A stretch of DNA of 64,000 nucleotides, taken from DASUBN01 sp036500225. GTDB lineage: Bacteria; Pseudomonadota; Gammaproteobacteria; Natronospirales; REEB76. Shown one piece after another: positions 35,495 through 45,029 of this stretch; the first letter of the stretch is position 1; every line of letters starts with the position of its first letter. Position numbers and translations under genes: made by a program. The stretch is from positions 1-64,000 of the forward strand of contig DASYCJ010000084.1 of assembly GCA_036500225.1 (NCBI GenBank), in the 5' to 3' direction. Under the pieces are notes generated by a model. The model had not been told where the DNA came from. It saw nothing but the letters and a program-made list of their open reading frames with translations, and searched no databases.

Positions 35495-36652
35495 ATGCGC
35501 ATTGGCATCGTGGCGGGGGAGAGTTCAGGTGACATCCTGGGTGCGGGACTTATCCGCGCCGTCAGCGCGCGCCGATCCGACGTCGAATTCGAAGGTGTAG
35601 CCGGACCGCTGATGCAGGCCGCCGGCTGCAAGACCTTGTATCCCGCCGAGACGCTAGCAGTGATGGGCCTGGTGGAGGTGCTGCATCACCTCCCGCGCTT
35701 GCTCAAGGTCCGCTCCCATCTCAAGCAGCATTTCCTCTCGAACCCGCCGGACGTGTTCGTCGGTATCGATTCCCCCGATTTCAACCTGGGACTGGAAGAG
35801 ACCTTGCGCAAGCAAGGCATCCCCACGGTGCACTACGTCAGTCCCTCCATCTGGGCCTGGCGACCCAAACGTGTGTTCAAGGTAGGCCGTGCAGCGGACC
35901 TGACCCTGGCGCTCCTGCCCTTCGAACCACCGCTCTATGACAAGCATGGCTTCAAGGCGACTTTCGTCGGGCACCCGTTGGCCGATTCGGTCCCTGCACA
36001 GCCAGACAGGCGTGGACTGCGCGAAGAACTGCATCTCCCACAAGATCAGCCGGTAGTGGCATTGCTGCCTGGCAGCCGCAGATCGGAGGTCGAGCGCCTG
36101 GGCCCCGTGTTCCTGGATACGGCCGCCTGGCTGAGCCAGAAGAAACCGGAGCTACGCTTCGTCATCCCCGCGGCGACACCGGCGCTCAATCAACTGTTGA
36201 AACGCCAGGCCCGTGCGCTGCAACCGGATCTGCCGGTGACCCTGGTGGAAGGCCATTCTCACGAGGTGTTGGGCGCCGCGGACGCGGTGTTGCTGGCCTC
36301 CGGCACCGCGGCACTGGAAGCCCTGCTGCTTAGATGCCCGATGGTGGTGGCATACAAAGTCTCCAGCCTGACCTATAACCTGGTCATGGGCCTGGGACTC
36401 CTCAAGATAAAGAATGTGTCGCTTCCCAATCTCCTGGCGGAGCGCGATTTGGTGCCAGAGTTCATGCAGGCCCGCGCTAATCCTGAAGAATTGGGCCCAG
36501 CGGTGCTGAAGCTCCTGGACGACAAGCAGGCTCGCGATATGCAGATACGCGGCTTGCAGGATCTGACTGGCGTGTTGCGGGTGGGCGCGGATGCGCGCGC
36601 CGCAGATGCCGTGCTGGCGCTGGCGGACTCCCGGCGTCGCAGGCCGGAGTAG
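35495..36652 (+). CDS. lpxB: Lipid-A-disaccharide synthase
   Basis: Joins UDP-2,3-diacylglucosamine and lipid X to form the lipid A disaccharide at the inner membrane; a GT-B glycosyltransferase. The 385-residue protein begins RIGIVAGESSGDILGAGLI and contains FVGIDSPDFNLGLE, HYVSPSIWAWRPKR and LALLPFEPPLYDKHG. The donor-site loop is LLPGSRRSEVERL, followed by ASGTAALEALL. All are hallmarks of LpxB. It is the last lipid A gene of the cluster and is followed closely by rnhB. Confidence 0.97.
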   Translation: MRIGIVAGESSGDILGAGLIRAVSARRSDVEFEGVAGPLMQAAGCKTLYPAETLAVMGLVEVLHHLPRLLKVRSHLKQHFLSNPPDVFVGIDSPDFNLGLEETLRKQGIPTVHYVSPSIWAWRPKRVFKVGRAADLTLALLPFEPPLYDKHGFKATFVGHPLADSVPAQPDRRGLREELHLPQDQPVVALLPGSRRSEVERLGPVFLDTAAWLSQKKPELRFVIPAATPALNQLLKRQARALQPDLPVTLVEGHSHEVLGAADAVLLASGTAALEALLLRCPMVVAYKVSSLTYNLVMGLGLLKIKNVSLPNLLAERDLVPEFMQARANPEELGPAVLKLLDDKQARDMQIRGLQDLTGVLRVGADARAADAVLALADSRRRRPE

Positions 36653-36691
36653 AATGCCGCAAGAGACGTGGGTACCAAGACCGGGGCGGGC

Positions 36692-37297
36692 ATGACAGCG
36701 AGATTTAAGGTCCAGGACGCCGGCCGGCGCGTGGCGGGCGTGGATGAGGCGGGACGGGGCCCCTTGGCGGGACCGGTATGTGCCGCCGCCGTGATCCTGG
36801 ATGCTGCACGGCCCATCCGTGGCCTCAAGGATTCCAAGCAACTCACCCCTGAAGCCCGCGAAGAACTGGCAGACACGATCCGGCTTCGCGCTCTTGCCTG
36901 GGCCGTGGCCTGGGCCGATCATGAAGAGATCGACCGCATCAATATCCTGCAGGCCTCGCTCCTGGCCATGGCTCGGGCCGTGGCCGCCTTGAGCATCGAG
37001 CCCCACGAGGTCCAGGTGGACGGCAACCAATTGCCGCCCGTGTTGTTGCCGGTCACCGCGATCATCAAGGGTGACAGCAAGGTGCGCGCCATCAGTGCCG
37101 CATCCATTCTGGCCAAGGTGGAGCGAGATGCTGTCATGCGTCGCATGCATGCGCTCTATCCCGAATATGGTTTCGACGTGCACAAGGGCTATCCCACGCC
37201 GGCGCACCTGGACGCCCTGGAGCGCCACGGCGCTTGTGCTATCCATCGCCGCAGCTTCGCGCCGGTGCAGCGCCGCTTGCAGTCGGAGCCGGCGTGA
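36692..37297 (+). CDS. rnhB: Ribonuclease HII
   Basis: Removes ribonucleotides misincorporated into DNA. I place the start at ATG 36692, just after GGGGCGG, giving 201 residues; the frame is open to a GTG 24 bases upstream. The acidic catalytic residues are visible in VAGVDEAGRGPLAGP (Asp, Glu), then in VDGNQLPP, and in KVERDAVMRRMHALYPEYGF. GYPTPAHLDALERHG is typical of the C-terminus. The stop overlaps the dnaE GTG start by 4 bases, linking it to the replicative polymerase gene. Confidence 0.96.
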   Translation: MTARFKVQDAGRRVAGVDEAGRGPLAGPVCAAAVILDAARPIRGLKDSKQLTPEAREELADTIRLRALAWAVAWADHEEIDRINILQASLLAMARAVAALSIEPHEVQVDGNQLPPVLLPVTAIIKGDSKVRAISAASILAKVERDAVMRRMHALYPEYGFDVHKGYPTPAHLDALERHGACAIHRRSFAPVQRRLQSEPA

Positions 37298-40200
37298 ACC
37301 CACGTTTCGTCCATCTCAGGCTACATACGGAATATTCGCTGGCGGACAGCGTGATCCGGGTACCGGAGCTGATGCAGGCGGTGAAGGCTGCCGGCATGCC
37401 GGCAGTGAGCCTGTCGGATCAGAGCAACCTGTTCGCCCTCATCAAGTTCTACGAAGAAGCCCAGGATGCGGGACTCAAGCCCATCGTCGGAGCCGACCTG
37501 CACGTGCGGGAAGGTGACAACGGCGAATCGGCCCTGATCACGCTCCTGTGCTGCGACCATGCAGGCTATCTCAACCTCTCGGCCCTCATCACCCGCAGCT
37601 ACCTGGAAGGCCAGAAGCGCGGCCGGCCCCTGCTGGAACGGGAGTGGTTCACGGGCCGCAGCAGCGGACTGATCGCGCTTTCCGGAGGACGTGACGGGGA
37701 CGTGGGCAAGGCTCTCTTGGCCGGGCGGGAGGCGGAAGCCCATACACGGCTCGCCGCCTGGCGCGGACTCTTTCCGGATCGCTTCTATATGGAATTGCAG
37801 CGCACCGGCCGCGACCAGGAAGGGGAATACCTGGAGTCTGCCGTGCGCATGGCGGCGGGTGCGGGCGTGCCGGTGGTAGCCACCAACGACGTGCGGTTTC
37901 TGACTGCCGACGACTTCGAGGCTCATGAGGCCCGGGTCTGTATCCAGGAGGGCAGGGTGCTGGACGATCCGCGCCGTCCACGCCTCTACAGTCAGCAGCA
38001 ATATCTGAAGACTCCGACGGAGATGGCGGAACTCTTCTCGGATCTGCCAGAGGCTCTGGAGAATTCCGTCGAGATCGCCAAGCGCTGCAACCTGAAGCTG
38101 GAGCTGGGCAAGAACTACCTGCCGGCTTTCCCGGTGCCGGAAGGACACACTACCGAGAGTTTCCTGCGGGCCGAGGCGGAGCGGGGCCTGAAGCCGCGCC
38201 TCGCCAAGGTGCTGGCCAAGGCTGGCGCAAGACGCGAAGAGACCGAGCAGACCTATAAGTCGCGCCTCGACCTGGAACTCGGTGTCATCGGCGGCATGGG
38301 CTTTCCCGGTTACTTCCTGATCGTCGCGGACTTCATCTATTGGGCGCGCCACCACGGCGTGCCCGTGGGCCCAGGCCGCGGCTCCGGTGCAGGCTCACTG
38401 GTGGCATGGTGTTTAGGCATCACCGATCTCGACCCTATCGAGCATGACCTCTTGTTCGAGCGCTTCCTGAATCCGGAGCGCGTCTCCATGCCGGACTTCG
38501 ACGTGGACTTCTGCATGGAAGGTCGCGACCGGGTCATCGACTATGTATCCGACCGGTATGGTCATGCCCGGGTCTCCCAGATCATCACCTATGGCAGCAT
38601 GGCGGCCCGCGCCGTGGTGCGCGACGTGGGCCGGGTGCTGGGCCACCCTTACGGTTACGTGGATAAGATCGCCAAGCTCATCCCCATGGAGCTGGAGATC
38701 ACCCTGGACAAGGCGCTGGCGGATGTCTCGGAGCTGGCGCAGCTCTACGAATCTGACGATGAACTGCATCAACTCATCGACCTTGCCAAACGCCTGGAGG
38801 GCCTGGCGCGCAACGCAGGCAAGCACGCCGGCGGGGTGGTGATCGCGCCCACCGAACTCACGGACTTCACGCCGCTGTACGTGGAAGCTGGCGGTCACCA
38901 TCCAGTGACGCAGTTGGACAAGGACGACGTGGAGGCGGTGGGCCTGGTGAAGTTCGACTTCCTGGGACTGCGCACCCTCACCATCATCGATTGGGCCGTG
39001 CGCACCATCAACCAGCAACGTGCCCAGGCCGGTGAGCCGCCCTTGGATATGGGCGCGCTGCCCATGGACGACACCGCCACCTATGGACTGCTCAAGCGCT
39101 GCCAGACCACCGCAGTTTTCCAGTTGGAATCCCGCGGCATGCGTGACCTCATCGGCCGGCTGCGACCGGATCGCTTCGAGGACATCGTCGCATTGGTGGC
39201 GCTGTTCCGTCCCGGCCCCTTGCAGTCCGGTATGGTGGACGACTTCATCAACCGTAAGCACGGCGTGCAGAAGGTGGACTACCCCCACCCTAAGCTGGAG
39301 CCAGTACTGCGCCCCACCTACGGTGTGATCCTCTATCAGGAACAGGTGATGCAGATCGCCCAGGTGCTGGCGGGCTACACGCTCGGCGGCGCCGACCTCC
39401 TGCGGCGCGCCATGGGCAAGAAGAAACCGGAGGAGATGGCTAAGCAGCGCAGCATCTTCACCGAGGGCGCCATCAAGAACGGCGTGGATGGCGCGCTCGC
39501 CACCCACATCTTCGACCTGATGGAGAAGTTCGCAGGCTACGGCTTCAACAAATCCCATTCTGCTGCTTATGCCGTGCTCTCGTACCAAACTGCCTGGCTC
39601 AAGGCTCACTACCCAGCTGAGTTCATGGCGGCGGTTCTGTCTTCCGACATGGACCACACCGATAGTGTGGTGGGCTTCATCCACGAGTGCCGCCAGATAG
39701 ACATCAATATCTTGGCGCCACAGGTGAACCATTCCGAATACAAATTCACCGCGGCAGATTCCCAGACCATCCGTTACGGCTTGGGCGCCATCAAGGGCGT
39801 CGGTCTCGCGGCCATCGAAGGTCTATTGGTGGAACGCCAGACCAATGGACCGTTCAAGGACCTGGACGATCTCTGCCGGCGCATGGACCTGCAGAAGGTG
39901 AACAAACGGGTGCTGGAGGCCATGACCCGCGCTGGCGCCCTGGACGGCTTAGGGCCAAATCGCGCGACCTTGATGGCGCGCTTACCGGAAGCCTTGGCGG
40001 CAGCCCAGCAGCAGACTCGGGCTAGCGAAGCAGGGCAGAACGATATGTTCGGCGTGGCGGCTGCCGCATCGCCTGCTGCTGATCAGCCTGCCGTGGTCAC
40101 TCCGAGCTTGCCGGACTGGGACGAAGCTGAACGCTTGCGCAATGAGAACGAGACCCTCGGGCTCTATCTCACGGGCCACCCGATCAATCGCTACAAACGC

Positions 40201-40854
40201 GAACTGCAGCAGGCCTTCGGTGAGACCACTCTGGGCGACCTCATCAGCGAATCGCCGCCAGCGCCTTCCGGCAATGGTGAGCGGGTCTATAGCCGCCCGC
40301 GCAGCGTCACCATCTCCGGACTGTTGATCGGCATCCGCAAGAAGGGCAACCGGGTGATCCTCAACCTCGACGACAACACCGGCCGCCTGGAGGTGGTGTT
40401 CTTCGAGGACGGCTTCATCAAGTTCAAGAACGTGGCGCAGAAGGACCGCATCCTGGTGGTGGAGGGGAACTTCAGCTACGACGAGTTCAACCGGGCCTGG
40501 CGCATCAACAAGGTCAAGGACATGTATGACTTGGAGGTGCTGAGACAGCGGCGCCTGGCACGCCTGGAGATCACCCTGGACAAGCAGCGCCTGGACCGTA
40601 CTTTCATCCAGGCCTTGCAGAAGGCCCTCAAGCAGGATCGGGACGGGCGCGTGGCCATACGCATCCAGGTCAAGTCCGAAGAACAGGGACTGAAGGTGCT
40701 GACACCGCTGCCGAACCTTGATAACTGGCGCATCCAGCCCTCCGAAGCCCTGATCCGGAGCCTCGATGGGCTCTTGGGCCCGGATGAACTGACCCTGATC
40801 TATGCCCCCCGGTCTGCGGCCAGCGCCGCTGCCTACGAGCCGGCTTACGCCTGA
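37294..40854 (+). CDS. dnaE: DNA polymerase III alpha subunit
   Basis: The replicative polymerase. A GTG at 37294, inside the rnhB stop, begins FVHLRLHTEYSLADSVI, the usual DnaE N-terminus, and gives 1186 residues (E. coli 1160). Domains in order are PHP (1-270), palm with GPGRGSGAGSLVAWCLGITD and the catalytic PDFDVDF, fingers, helix-hairpin-helix, and an OB fold around 990-1080 (SVTISGLLIGIRKKGNRV). The polymerase core ends with the beta-clamp motif region near ASEAGQNDMFG. This is the DnaE1 type. rnhB-dnaE-accA order is as in E. coli. Confidence 0.98.
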   Translation: MNPRFVHLRLHTEYSLADSVIRVPELMQAVKAAGMPAVSLSDQSNLFALIKFYEEAQDAGLKPIVGADLHVREGDNGESALITLLCCDHAGYLNLSALITRSYLEGQKRGRPLLEREWFTGRSSGLIALSGGRDGDVGKALLAGREAEAHTRLAAWRGLFPDRFYMELQRTGRDQEGEYLESAVRMAAGAGVPVVATNDVRFLTADDFEAHEARVCIQEGRVLDDPRRPRLYSQQQYLKTPTEMAELFSDLPEALENSVEIAKRCNLKLELGKNYLPAFPVPEGHTTESFLRAEAERGLKPRLAKVLAKAGARREETEQTYKSRLDLELGVIGGMGFPGYFLIVADFIYWARHHGVPVGPGRGSGAGSLVAWCLGITDLDPIEHDLLFERFLNPERVSMPDFDVDFCMEGRDRVIDYVSDRYGHARVSQIITYGSMAARAVVRDVGRVLGHPYGYVDKIAKLIPMELEITLDKALADVSELAQLYESDDELHQLIDLAKRLEGLARNAGKHAGGVVIAPTELTDFTPLYVEAGGHHPVTQLDKDDVEAVGLVKFDFLGLRTLTIIDWAVRTINQQRAQAGEPPLDMGALPMDDTATYGLLKRCQTTAVFQLESRGMRDLIGRLRPDRFEDIVALVALFRPGPLQSGMVDDFINRKHGVQKVDYPHPKLEPVLRPTYGVILYQEQVMQIAQVLAGYTLGGADLLRRAMGKKKPEEMAKQRSIFTEGAIKNGVDGALATHIFDLMEKFAGYGFNKSHSAAYAVLSYQTAWLKAHYPAEFMAAVLSSDMDHTDSVVGFIHECRQIDINILAPQVNHSEYKFTAADSQTIRYGLGAIKGVGLAAIEGLLVERQTNGPFKDLDDLCRRMDLQKVNKRVLEAMTRAGALDGLGPNRATLMARLPEALAAAQQQTRASEAGQNDMFGVAAAASPAADQPAVVTPSLPDWDEAERLRNENETLGLYLTGHPINRYKRELQQAFGETTLGDLISESPPAPSGNGERVYSRPRSVTISGLLIGIRKKGNRVILNLDDNTGRLEVVFFEDGFIKFKNVAQKDRILVVEGNFSYDEFNRAWRINKVKDMYDLEVLRQRRLARLEITLDKQRLDRTFIQALQKALKQDRDGRVAIRIQVKSEEQGLKVLTPLPNLDNWRIQPSEALIRSLDGLLGPDELTLIYAPRSAASAAAYEPAYA

Positions 40855-40923
40855 GTCTATCGGGCTTGCCCGCAAAGCCTACAACCGGTAACGTTTACAG
40901 TCTCTTGGGATAAACTTCAGAGA

Positions 40924-41880
40924 ATGAACCTCAACTTCCTCGAATTCGAACAGCCCATCGCCGAACTTGAAGCCAAGATCGAGGAGCTGCGTTTCGTCGG
41001 TGACGAGTCGGCCATCAGCATCACTGATGAGATCGAGCGCCTGCAGGCCAAGAGCCGTGCCCTGACCGAGAACATCTTCTCCAACCTGTCTGCTTGGCAG
41101 GTGGCCCAGTTGGCGCGGCATCCCCAGCGTCCCTATACCCTGGACTACGTCCAGCGCGTCTTCACCGACTTCGAGGAGCTGAAGGGCGACCGGGCCTATG
41201 CCGACGACCCGGCCATGGTCTGCGGCGTGGCGCGCCTGGACGGGCGGCCGGTGGCGGTGATCGGCGAACAGAAGGGCCGCGATACCAAAGAGAAGATCCG
41301 TCGTAACTTCGGCATGCCCCGCCCCGAGGGCTACCGCAAGGCACTACGCATCATGAAGCTGGCGGAGCGCTTCCGCCTGCCTATCTTCACCTTCATCGAC
41401 ACTCCCGGCGCCTATCCGGGCGTAGGGGCCGAGGAACGGGGCCAGAGCGAGGCCATCGCCCGTAACCTGTTCGAGATGTCCACCCTCAAGGTGCCCATCA
41501 TCTGCACTGTGATCGGCGAGGGTGGTTCCGGCGGCGCGCTGGCCATCGGTGTGGGTGACCGGGTCTTGATGCTGCAGTACAGCATCTATTCCGTAATCTC
41601 GCCGGAAGGCTGCGCCTCGATCCTGTGGAAGAGCGCCGACAAGGCCTCTGACGCGGCCGAGGCCATGGGCATCACCGCAGAACGCATCAAGAGCCTGGGG
41701 CTCATCGACCTGGTGTTGAAGGAGCCGCTGGGCGGCGCGCACCGGGATGTGGATGCCATGGCGGCCGCGGTCAAGAAAGGCCTCTTGGACAACCTGGCGC
41801 GCCTGGACAGTCTCTCCGCCGAAGAGCTGGTGGAAGCCCGTTACAAGCGCTTCACCTCCTTCGGCAGCTATAAAGAGTGA
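40924..41880 (+). CDS. accA: Acetyl-CoA carboxylase carboxyltransferase subunit alpha
   Basis: With AccD it transfers the carboxyl group from carboxybiotin to acetyl-CoA, making malonyl-CoA for fatty acids. The 318-residue protein (E. coli 319) starts NFLEFEQPIAELEAKIEEL. It contains the crotonase-fold oxyanion elements FIDTPGAYPGVGAEERGQ and GEGGSGGALAIGVGD, plus ISPEGCASILWK. It follows dnaE by 69 bases with a small CGGG/CCCG hairpin in between and may have its own promoter, though I see no clear one. Confidence 0.98.
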   Translation: MNLNFLEFEQPIAELEAKIEELRFVGDESAISITDEIERLQAKSRALTENIFSNLSAWQVAQLARHPQRPYTLDYVQRVFTDFEELKGDRAYADDPAMVCGVARLDGRPVAVIGEQKGRDTKEKIRRNFGMPRPEGYRKALRIMKLAERFRLPIFTFIDTPGAYPGVGAEERGQSEAIARNLFEMSTLKVPIICTVIGEGGSGGALAIGVGDRVLMLQYSIYSVISPEGCASILWKSADKASDAAEAMGITAERIKSLGLIDLVLKEPLGGAHRDVDAMAAAVKKGLLDNLARLDSLSAEELVEARYKRFTSFGSYKE

Positions 41881-41910
41881 CCGGAGTCTAAGGCTCCGGC
41901 CCGATCCCTC

Positions 41911-43248
41911 GTGGCTTTCTCGTCTTCCGCACTCCTGGACCACCTGCTGAGCTTCCCGCCAGCGGGGCGGTATCACGTGGCACTGAGCGGCGGCCTGGAT
42001 TCCTCCGTGCTGCTTAGAGCCTGCGTGGAGATCAGGGCCAAGCTGCCCGGCGAGCTCTCCGCCGTGCATGTGGATCATAACCTGCAAGCAGATTCCGCCG
42101 CCTGGTCGGAGCACTGCCAACGTCTCTGCAGCGCGCTGGACGTGTCGCTCGAAGCCTTGAGCGTGATGGTGGATCCAGCGCCCGGTGCGAGCCTCGAAGC
42201 TGCTGCCCGGGATGCGCGTTACGAAGCCTTCCGCGACCTCATGCGACCCGGCGACGCGTTGCTCCTGGCCCAGCATGCAGATGACCAGGCCGAGACCTTC
42301 CTGCTGCAAGCCTTGCGTGGTGCGGGCGTGCGGGGTCTCTCGGCCATGCCGGTGTGCGCCGAGTTCGAAGGTGGGCATCTGCTCCGGCCGTTGCTGGCCT
42401 ACACTCGCGTCGAACTGGAAGCCTGGGCCACGGCCCAGGGCCTTAGCTGGATCGAGGACCCGAGCAATGCGGACCGGGACTTCGACCGGAACTATCTCCG
42501 CCACGAAGTCATGCCGCTGCTCAAGCACCGTTGGCCTGCCGTGGCCACTACATTGTCCCGTGCGGCAGGGCACAGCGCCGAGGCGGAGAGGGTCTTGCAG
42601 GCCCTGGCTGCTGAGGATTGGCAGCGTTACAGTTCGGGAGAGACATTGCCGGCGCGAGCTCTGGAAGAGCTCCCGGAGCCCCGTGCCCGGCAACTCTTGC
42701 GCCATTGGTTGCGCTGGCGCGGCCTGCCGCTGCCGCCGTCCCACAAGTTGAGCGAGATCCTGTCCCAGGCGAGTGCCGGGGAGGATCGCAATCCCTGCGT
42801 GGATTGGCAGGGGGCCGAGGTGCGTCGCTATGACGGGCAGTTATATGCCCTGAAACCCCTACCGCCGACCCCCCAGGCCTTCCAGCTCAAGCCTGGGGTC
42901 TTCGAGTCCCTGGGTGCCGGCCTGGGGGAGTTGGGCTTGGTGCCGGCAGCGGGTGAGGGCGTACGCGCCGTGCTCTGTGGCCCAATGGGCCTCAGGGTCA
43001 CCTTCCGCAGTGGCGGCGAGTCCTGCCGGCCCGCGGGCCATGTCCACGGCCGCCCCCTCAAGAAATGGCTGCAGGAGATGCGTGTCTTCCCCTGGCTGCG
43101 GGACAGGCTGCCGCTGGTATATTCCGATGCAGGCGCCGGAGGAGAATTGCTGGCGGTGGCGGGGCTCTTCACCTGCGAACCCCACACTGCGCGAGCCGGC
43201 GAAGCGGGTTTGCGCATCGAATGGCGCGAACATCCGCCATTGCACTGA
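41911..43248 (+). CDS. tilS: tRNA(Ile)-lysidine synthase
   Basis: Modifies the wobble cytidine of tRNA-Ile(CAU) with lysine so that it reads AUA. The 445-residue protein starts at GTG. The ATP pyrophosphatase P-loop SGGLDSSVLL is near residue 30, then VHVDHNLQ, AQHADDQAETFLLQALRG and WIEDPSNADRDFDRNYLR. A TilS-type C-terminal substrate-binding domain follows (PAGHVHGRPLKKWLQEM). accA-tilS adjacency is conserved in gammaproteobacteria. No good ribosome site precedes the GTG. A short CCGGAG/CTCCGG hairpin lies in the 30-base gap from accA. Confidence 0.95.
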   Translation: MAFSSSALLDHLLSFPPAGRYHVALSGGLDSSVLLRACVEIRAKLPGELSAVHVDHNLQADSAAWSEHCQRLCSALDVSLEALSVMVDPAPGASLEAAARDARYEAFRDLMRPGDALLLAQHADDQAETFLLQALRGAGVRGLSAMPVCAEFEGGHLLRPLLAYTRVELEAWATAQGLSWIEDPSNADRDFDRNYLRHEVMPLLKHRWPAVATTLSRAAGHSAEAERVLQALAAEDWQRYSSGETLPARALEELPEPRARQLLRHWLRWRGLPLPPSHKLSEILSQASAGEDRNPCVDWQGAEVRRYDGQLYALKPLPPTPQAFQLKPGVFESLGAGLGELGLVPAAGEGVRAVLCGPMGLRVTFRSGGESCRPAGHVHGRPLKKWLQEMRVFPWLRDRLPLVYSDAGAGGELLAVAGLFTCEPHTARAGEAGLRIEWREHPPLH

Positions 43249-43341
43249 GGCCTTGAGGTTTTTCCGCGGAAATCCGCGTCCTGTCGTACATAAGCTTTTC
43301 GCGGCAGGGGGCTTCTGATATTCTGTCTTCCCGATTCCGCA

Positions 43342-43356
43342 GTGCCGTCCCGGCAC
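43342..43356 (+). other. Hairpin in the pyrG leader
   Basis: GTGCCG and CGGCAC pair around TCC, 17 bases before the pyrG start and just upstream of its GGGAG ribosome site (43362-43366). It has no T-run. A possible -10 (TATTCT, 43319-43324) lies upstream without a convincing -35. The role, if any, is unknown. Confidence 0.35.
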
Positions 43357-43373
43357 CGCGTCGGGAGCTCCAG

Positions 43374-45029
43374 ATGACCCAGTTTGTATTTGTCACCGGT
43401 GGTGTAGTTTCCTCATTAGGCAAGGGTATCGCCGCCGCATCCTTGGGCGCGATCCTCGAAGCCCGTGGCCTCAAGGTCACCATGGTCAAGCTGGACCCGT
43501 ACATCAACGTGGACCCGGGCACCATGAGTCCGTTCCAGCACGGTGAGGTGTTCGTCACCAACGACGGTGCCGAGACCGACCTGGACCTGGGGCATTACGA
43601 GCGCTTCATCCGTGCCCGCATGGGCAAGAGCAACAACTTCACCACCGGCCGCATCTACGAGAGCGTGATCCGCCGCGAACGTCGCGGAGATTACCTGGGC
43701 GGCACGGTGCAGGTGATCCCGCACATCACCGACGAGATCAAGCGCAGCATCCGCGAGGGCGCAGGCGACGCGGACGTGTGCCTGGTGGAGATCGGCGGCA
43801 CCGTGGGTGACATCGAATCCCTCCCGTTCCTAGAGGCCATCCGCCAGATGGGCATGGAGATGGGGCGTGCCGGCAAGTGCGTGTACATGCACCTGACTCT
43901 GGTGCCCTATATCCCTACCTCCGGCGAGACCAAGACCAAGCCCACCCAGCATTCCGTGAAGGAGCTGCGTTCCATCGGCATCCAGCCGGACATCCTGCTG
44001 TGCCGCGCCGCCGCGGAACTGCCCCAGGATGCGCGCCGCAAGATCGCGCTGTTCACCAACGTGGAGGAGCGCGCGGTCTTCTCCGCGCCGGACGTGGATG
44101 ACATCTACAAGATCCCCCTGGTGCTGCACGAGCAGGGCCTGGACGACATCGTGGTGGATCATCTACGCATCAATGCGCGCTCCGCCAACCTCACGGAATG
44201 GCGTAAGGTGGTGGAAGCCCGCGCCAACCCTGAGGCTGCCGTGAACGTGGCCATGGTGGGCAAGTACGTGAACCTGGCGGACGCCTACATGTCCCTGAAC
44301 GAGGCGCTGCGCCACGCAGGCCTGCATACGCGCACCGCAGTGAAGATCCACTACGTAGATTCCGAGGAAGTGGCCAAGGCCGGTACTTCGATGCTGCGCG
44401 GCATGGATGCGATTCTGGTGCCTGGCGGCTTCGGCGAACGCGGCATCGAGGGCAAGATAGCTGCTGCCACCTATGCCCGCGAGAACAACATCCCTTATCT
44501 GGGCCTATGCCTCGGCATGCAGGTTGCGACCATCGACTTCGCCCGCAACGTGGTGGGGCTGAAGGGCGCTCACAGCACCGAGTTCGAGCGTAATGCGGCG
44601 AACCCGGTCATCGCCCTCATCACCGAATGGAAAGACCGCAGCGGTAATGTCGAGAAACGCGACGACAAGTCCGACATGGGCGGCACCATGCGCCTGGGCG
44701 CCCAGGAGGCGCTGCTCAAGCCCGGCACCCTGGCGCATAAGCTCTACGGAAAGGACAAGATCATGGAGCGCCATCGCCATCGCTATGAGTTCAACAACAA
44801 CTATCTCGAACAGCTGGAGAAGAAGGGCCTGGTGTTCTCGGGCCGTTCCAGTGACGGCCTGATGGAGATCGTAGAGTTGCCGGACCATCCGTTCTTCATC
44901 GCCACCCAATTCCATCCGGAGTTCACCTCCACGCCGCGTGACGGGCATCCGCTGTTCACCGGCTTCATCAAGGCAGCGCGGGCGTTCTCCCAGCAGTCCG
45001 GCCAGACCCTGAAGGCGGCCCGGGCATGA
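43374..45029 (+). CDS. pyrG: CTP synthase
   Basis: Aminates UTP to CTP using glutamine. The 551-residue protein has an N-terminal synthetase domain (FVFVTGGVVSSLGKGIAAAS, then IGGTVGDIESLPFLEAIRQM). Its C-terminal class I glutaminase domain has the nucleophile Cys in LGLCLGMQ and the His-Glu pair in TQFHPEFTS. Its stop overlaps kdsA by 4 bases. Together with kdsA it supplies CTP and Kdo, the two substrates for CMP-Kdo synthesis, which may explain their coupling. It is preceded by a 125-base gap that likely carries its promoter. Confidence 0.98.
   Translation: MTQFVFVTGGVVSSLGKGIAAASLGAILEARGLKVTMVKLDPYINVDPGTMSPFQHGEVFVTNDGAETDLDLGHYERFIRARMGKSNNFTTGRIYESVIRRERRGDYLGGTVQVIPHITDEIKRSIREGAGDADVCLVEIGGTVGDIESLPFLEAIRQMGMEMGRAGKCVYMHLTLVPYIPTSGETKTKPTQHSVKELRSIGIQPDILLCRAAAELPQDARRKIALFTNVEERAVFSAPDVDDIYKIPLVLHEQGLDDIVVDHLRINARSANLTEWRKVVEARANPEAAVNVAMVGKYVNLADAYMSLNEALRHAGLHTRTAVKIHYVDSEEVAKAGTSMLRGMDAILVPGGFGERGIEGKIAAATYARENNIPYLGLCLGMQVATIDFARNVVGLKGAHSTEFERNAANPVIALITEWKDRSGNVEKRDDKSDMGGTMRLGAQEALLKPGTLAHKLYGKDKIMERHRHRYEFNNNYLEQLEKKGLVFSGRSSDGLMEIVELPDHPFFIATQFHPEFTSTPRDGHPLFTGFIKAARAFSQQSGQTLKAARA

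Noticed and set aside
38413..39732. 439-residue minus-strand open frame inside dnaE
   Set aside because: dnaE carries all catalytic motifs in its frame; the antisense product has only His/Gln/Val-rich low complexity.
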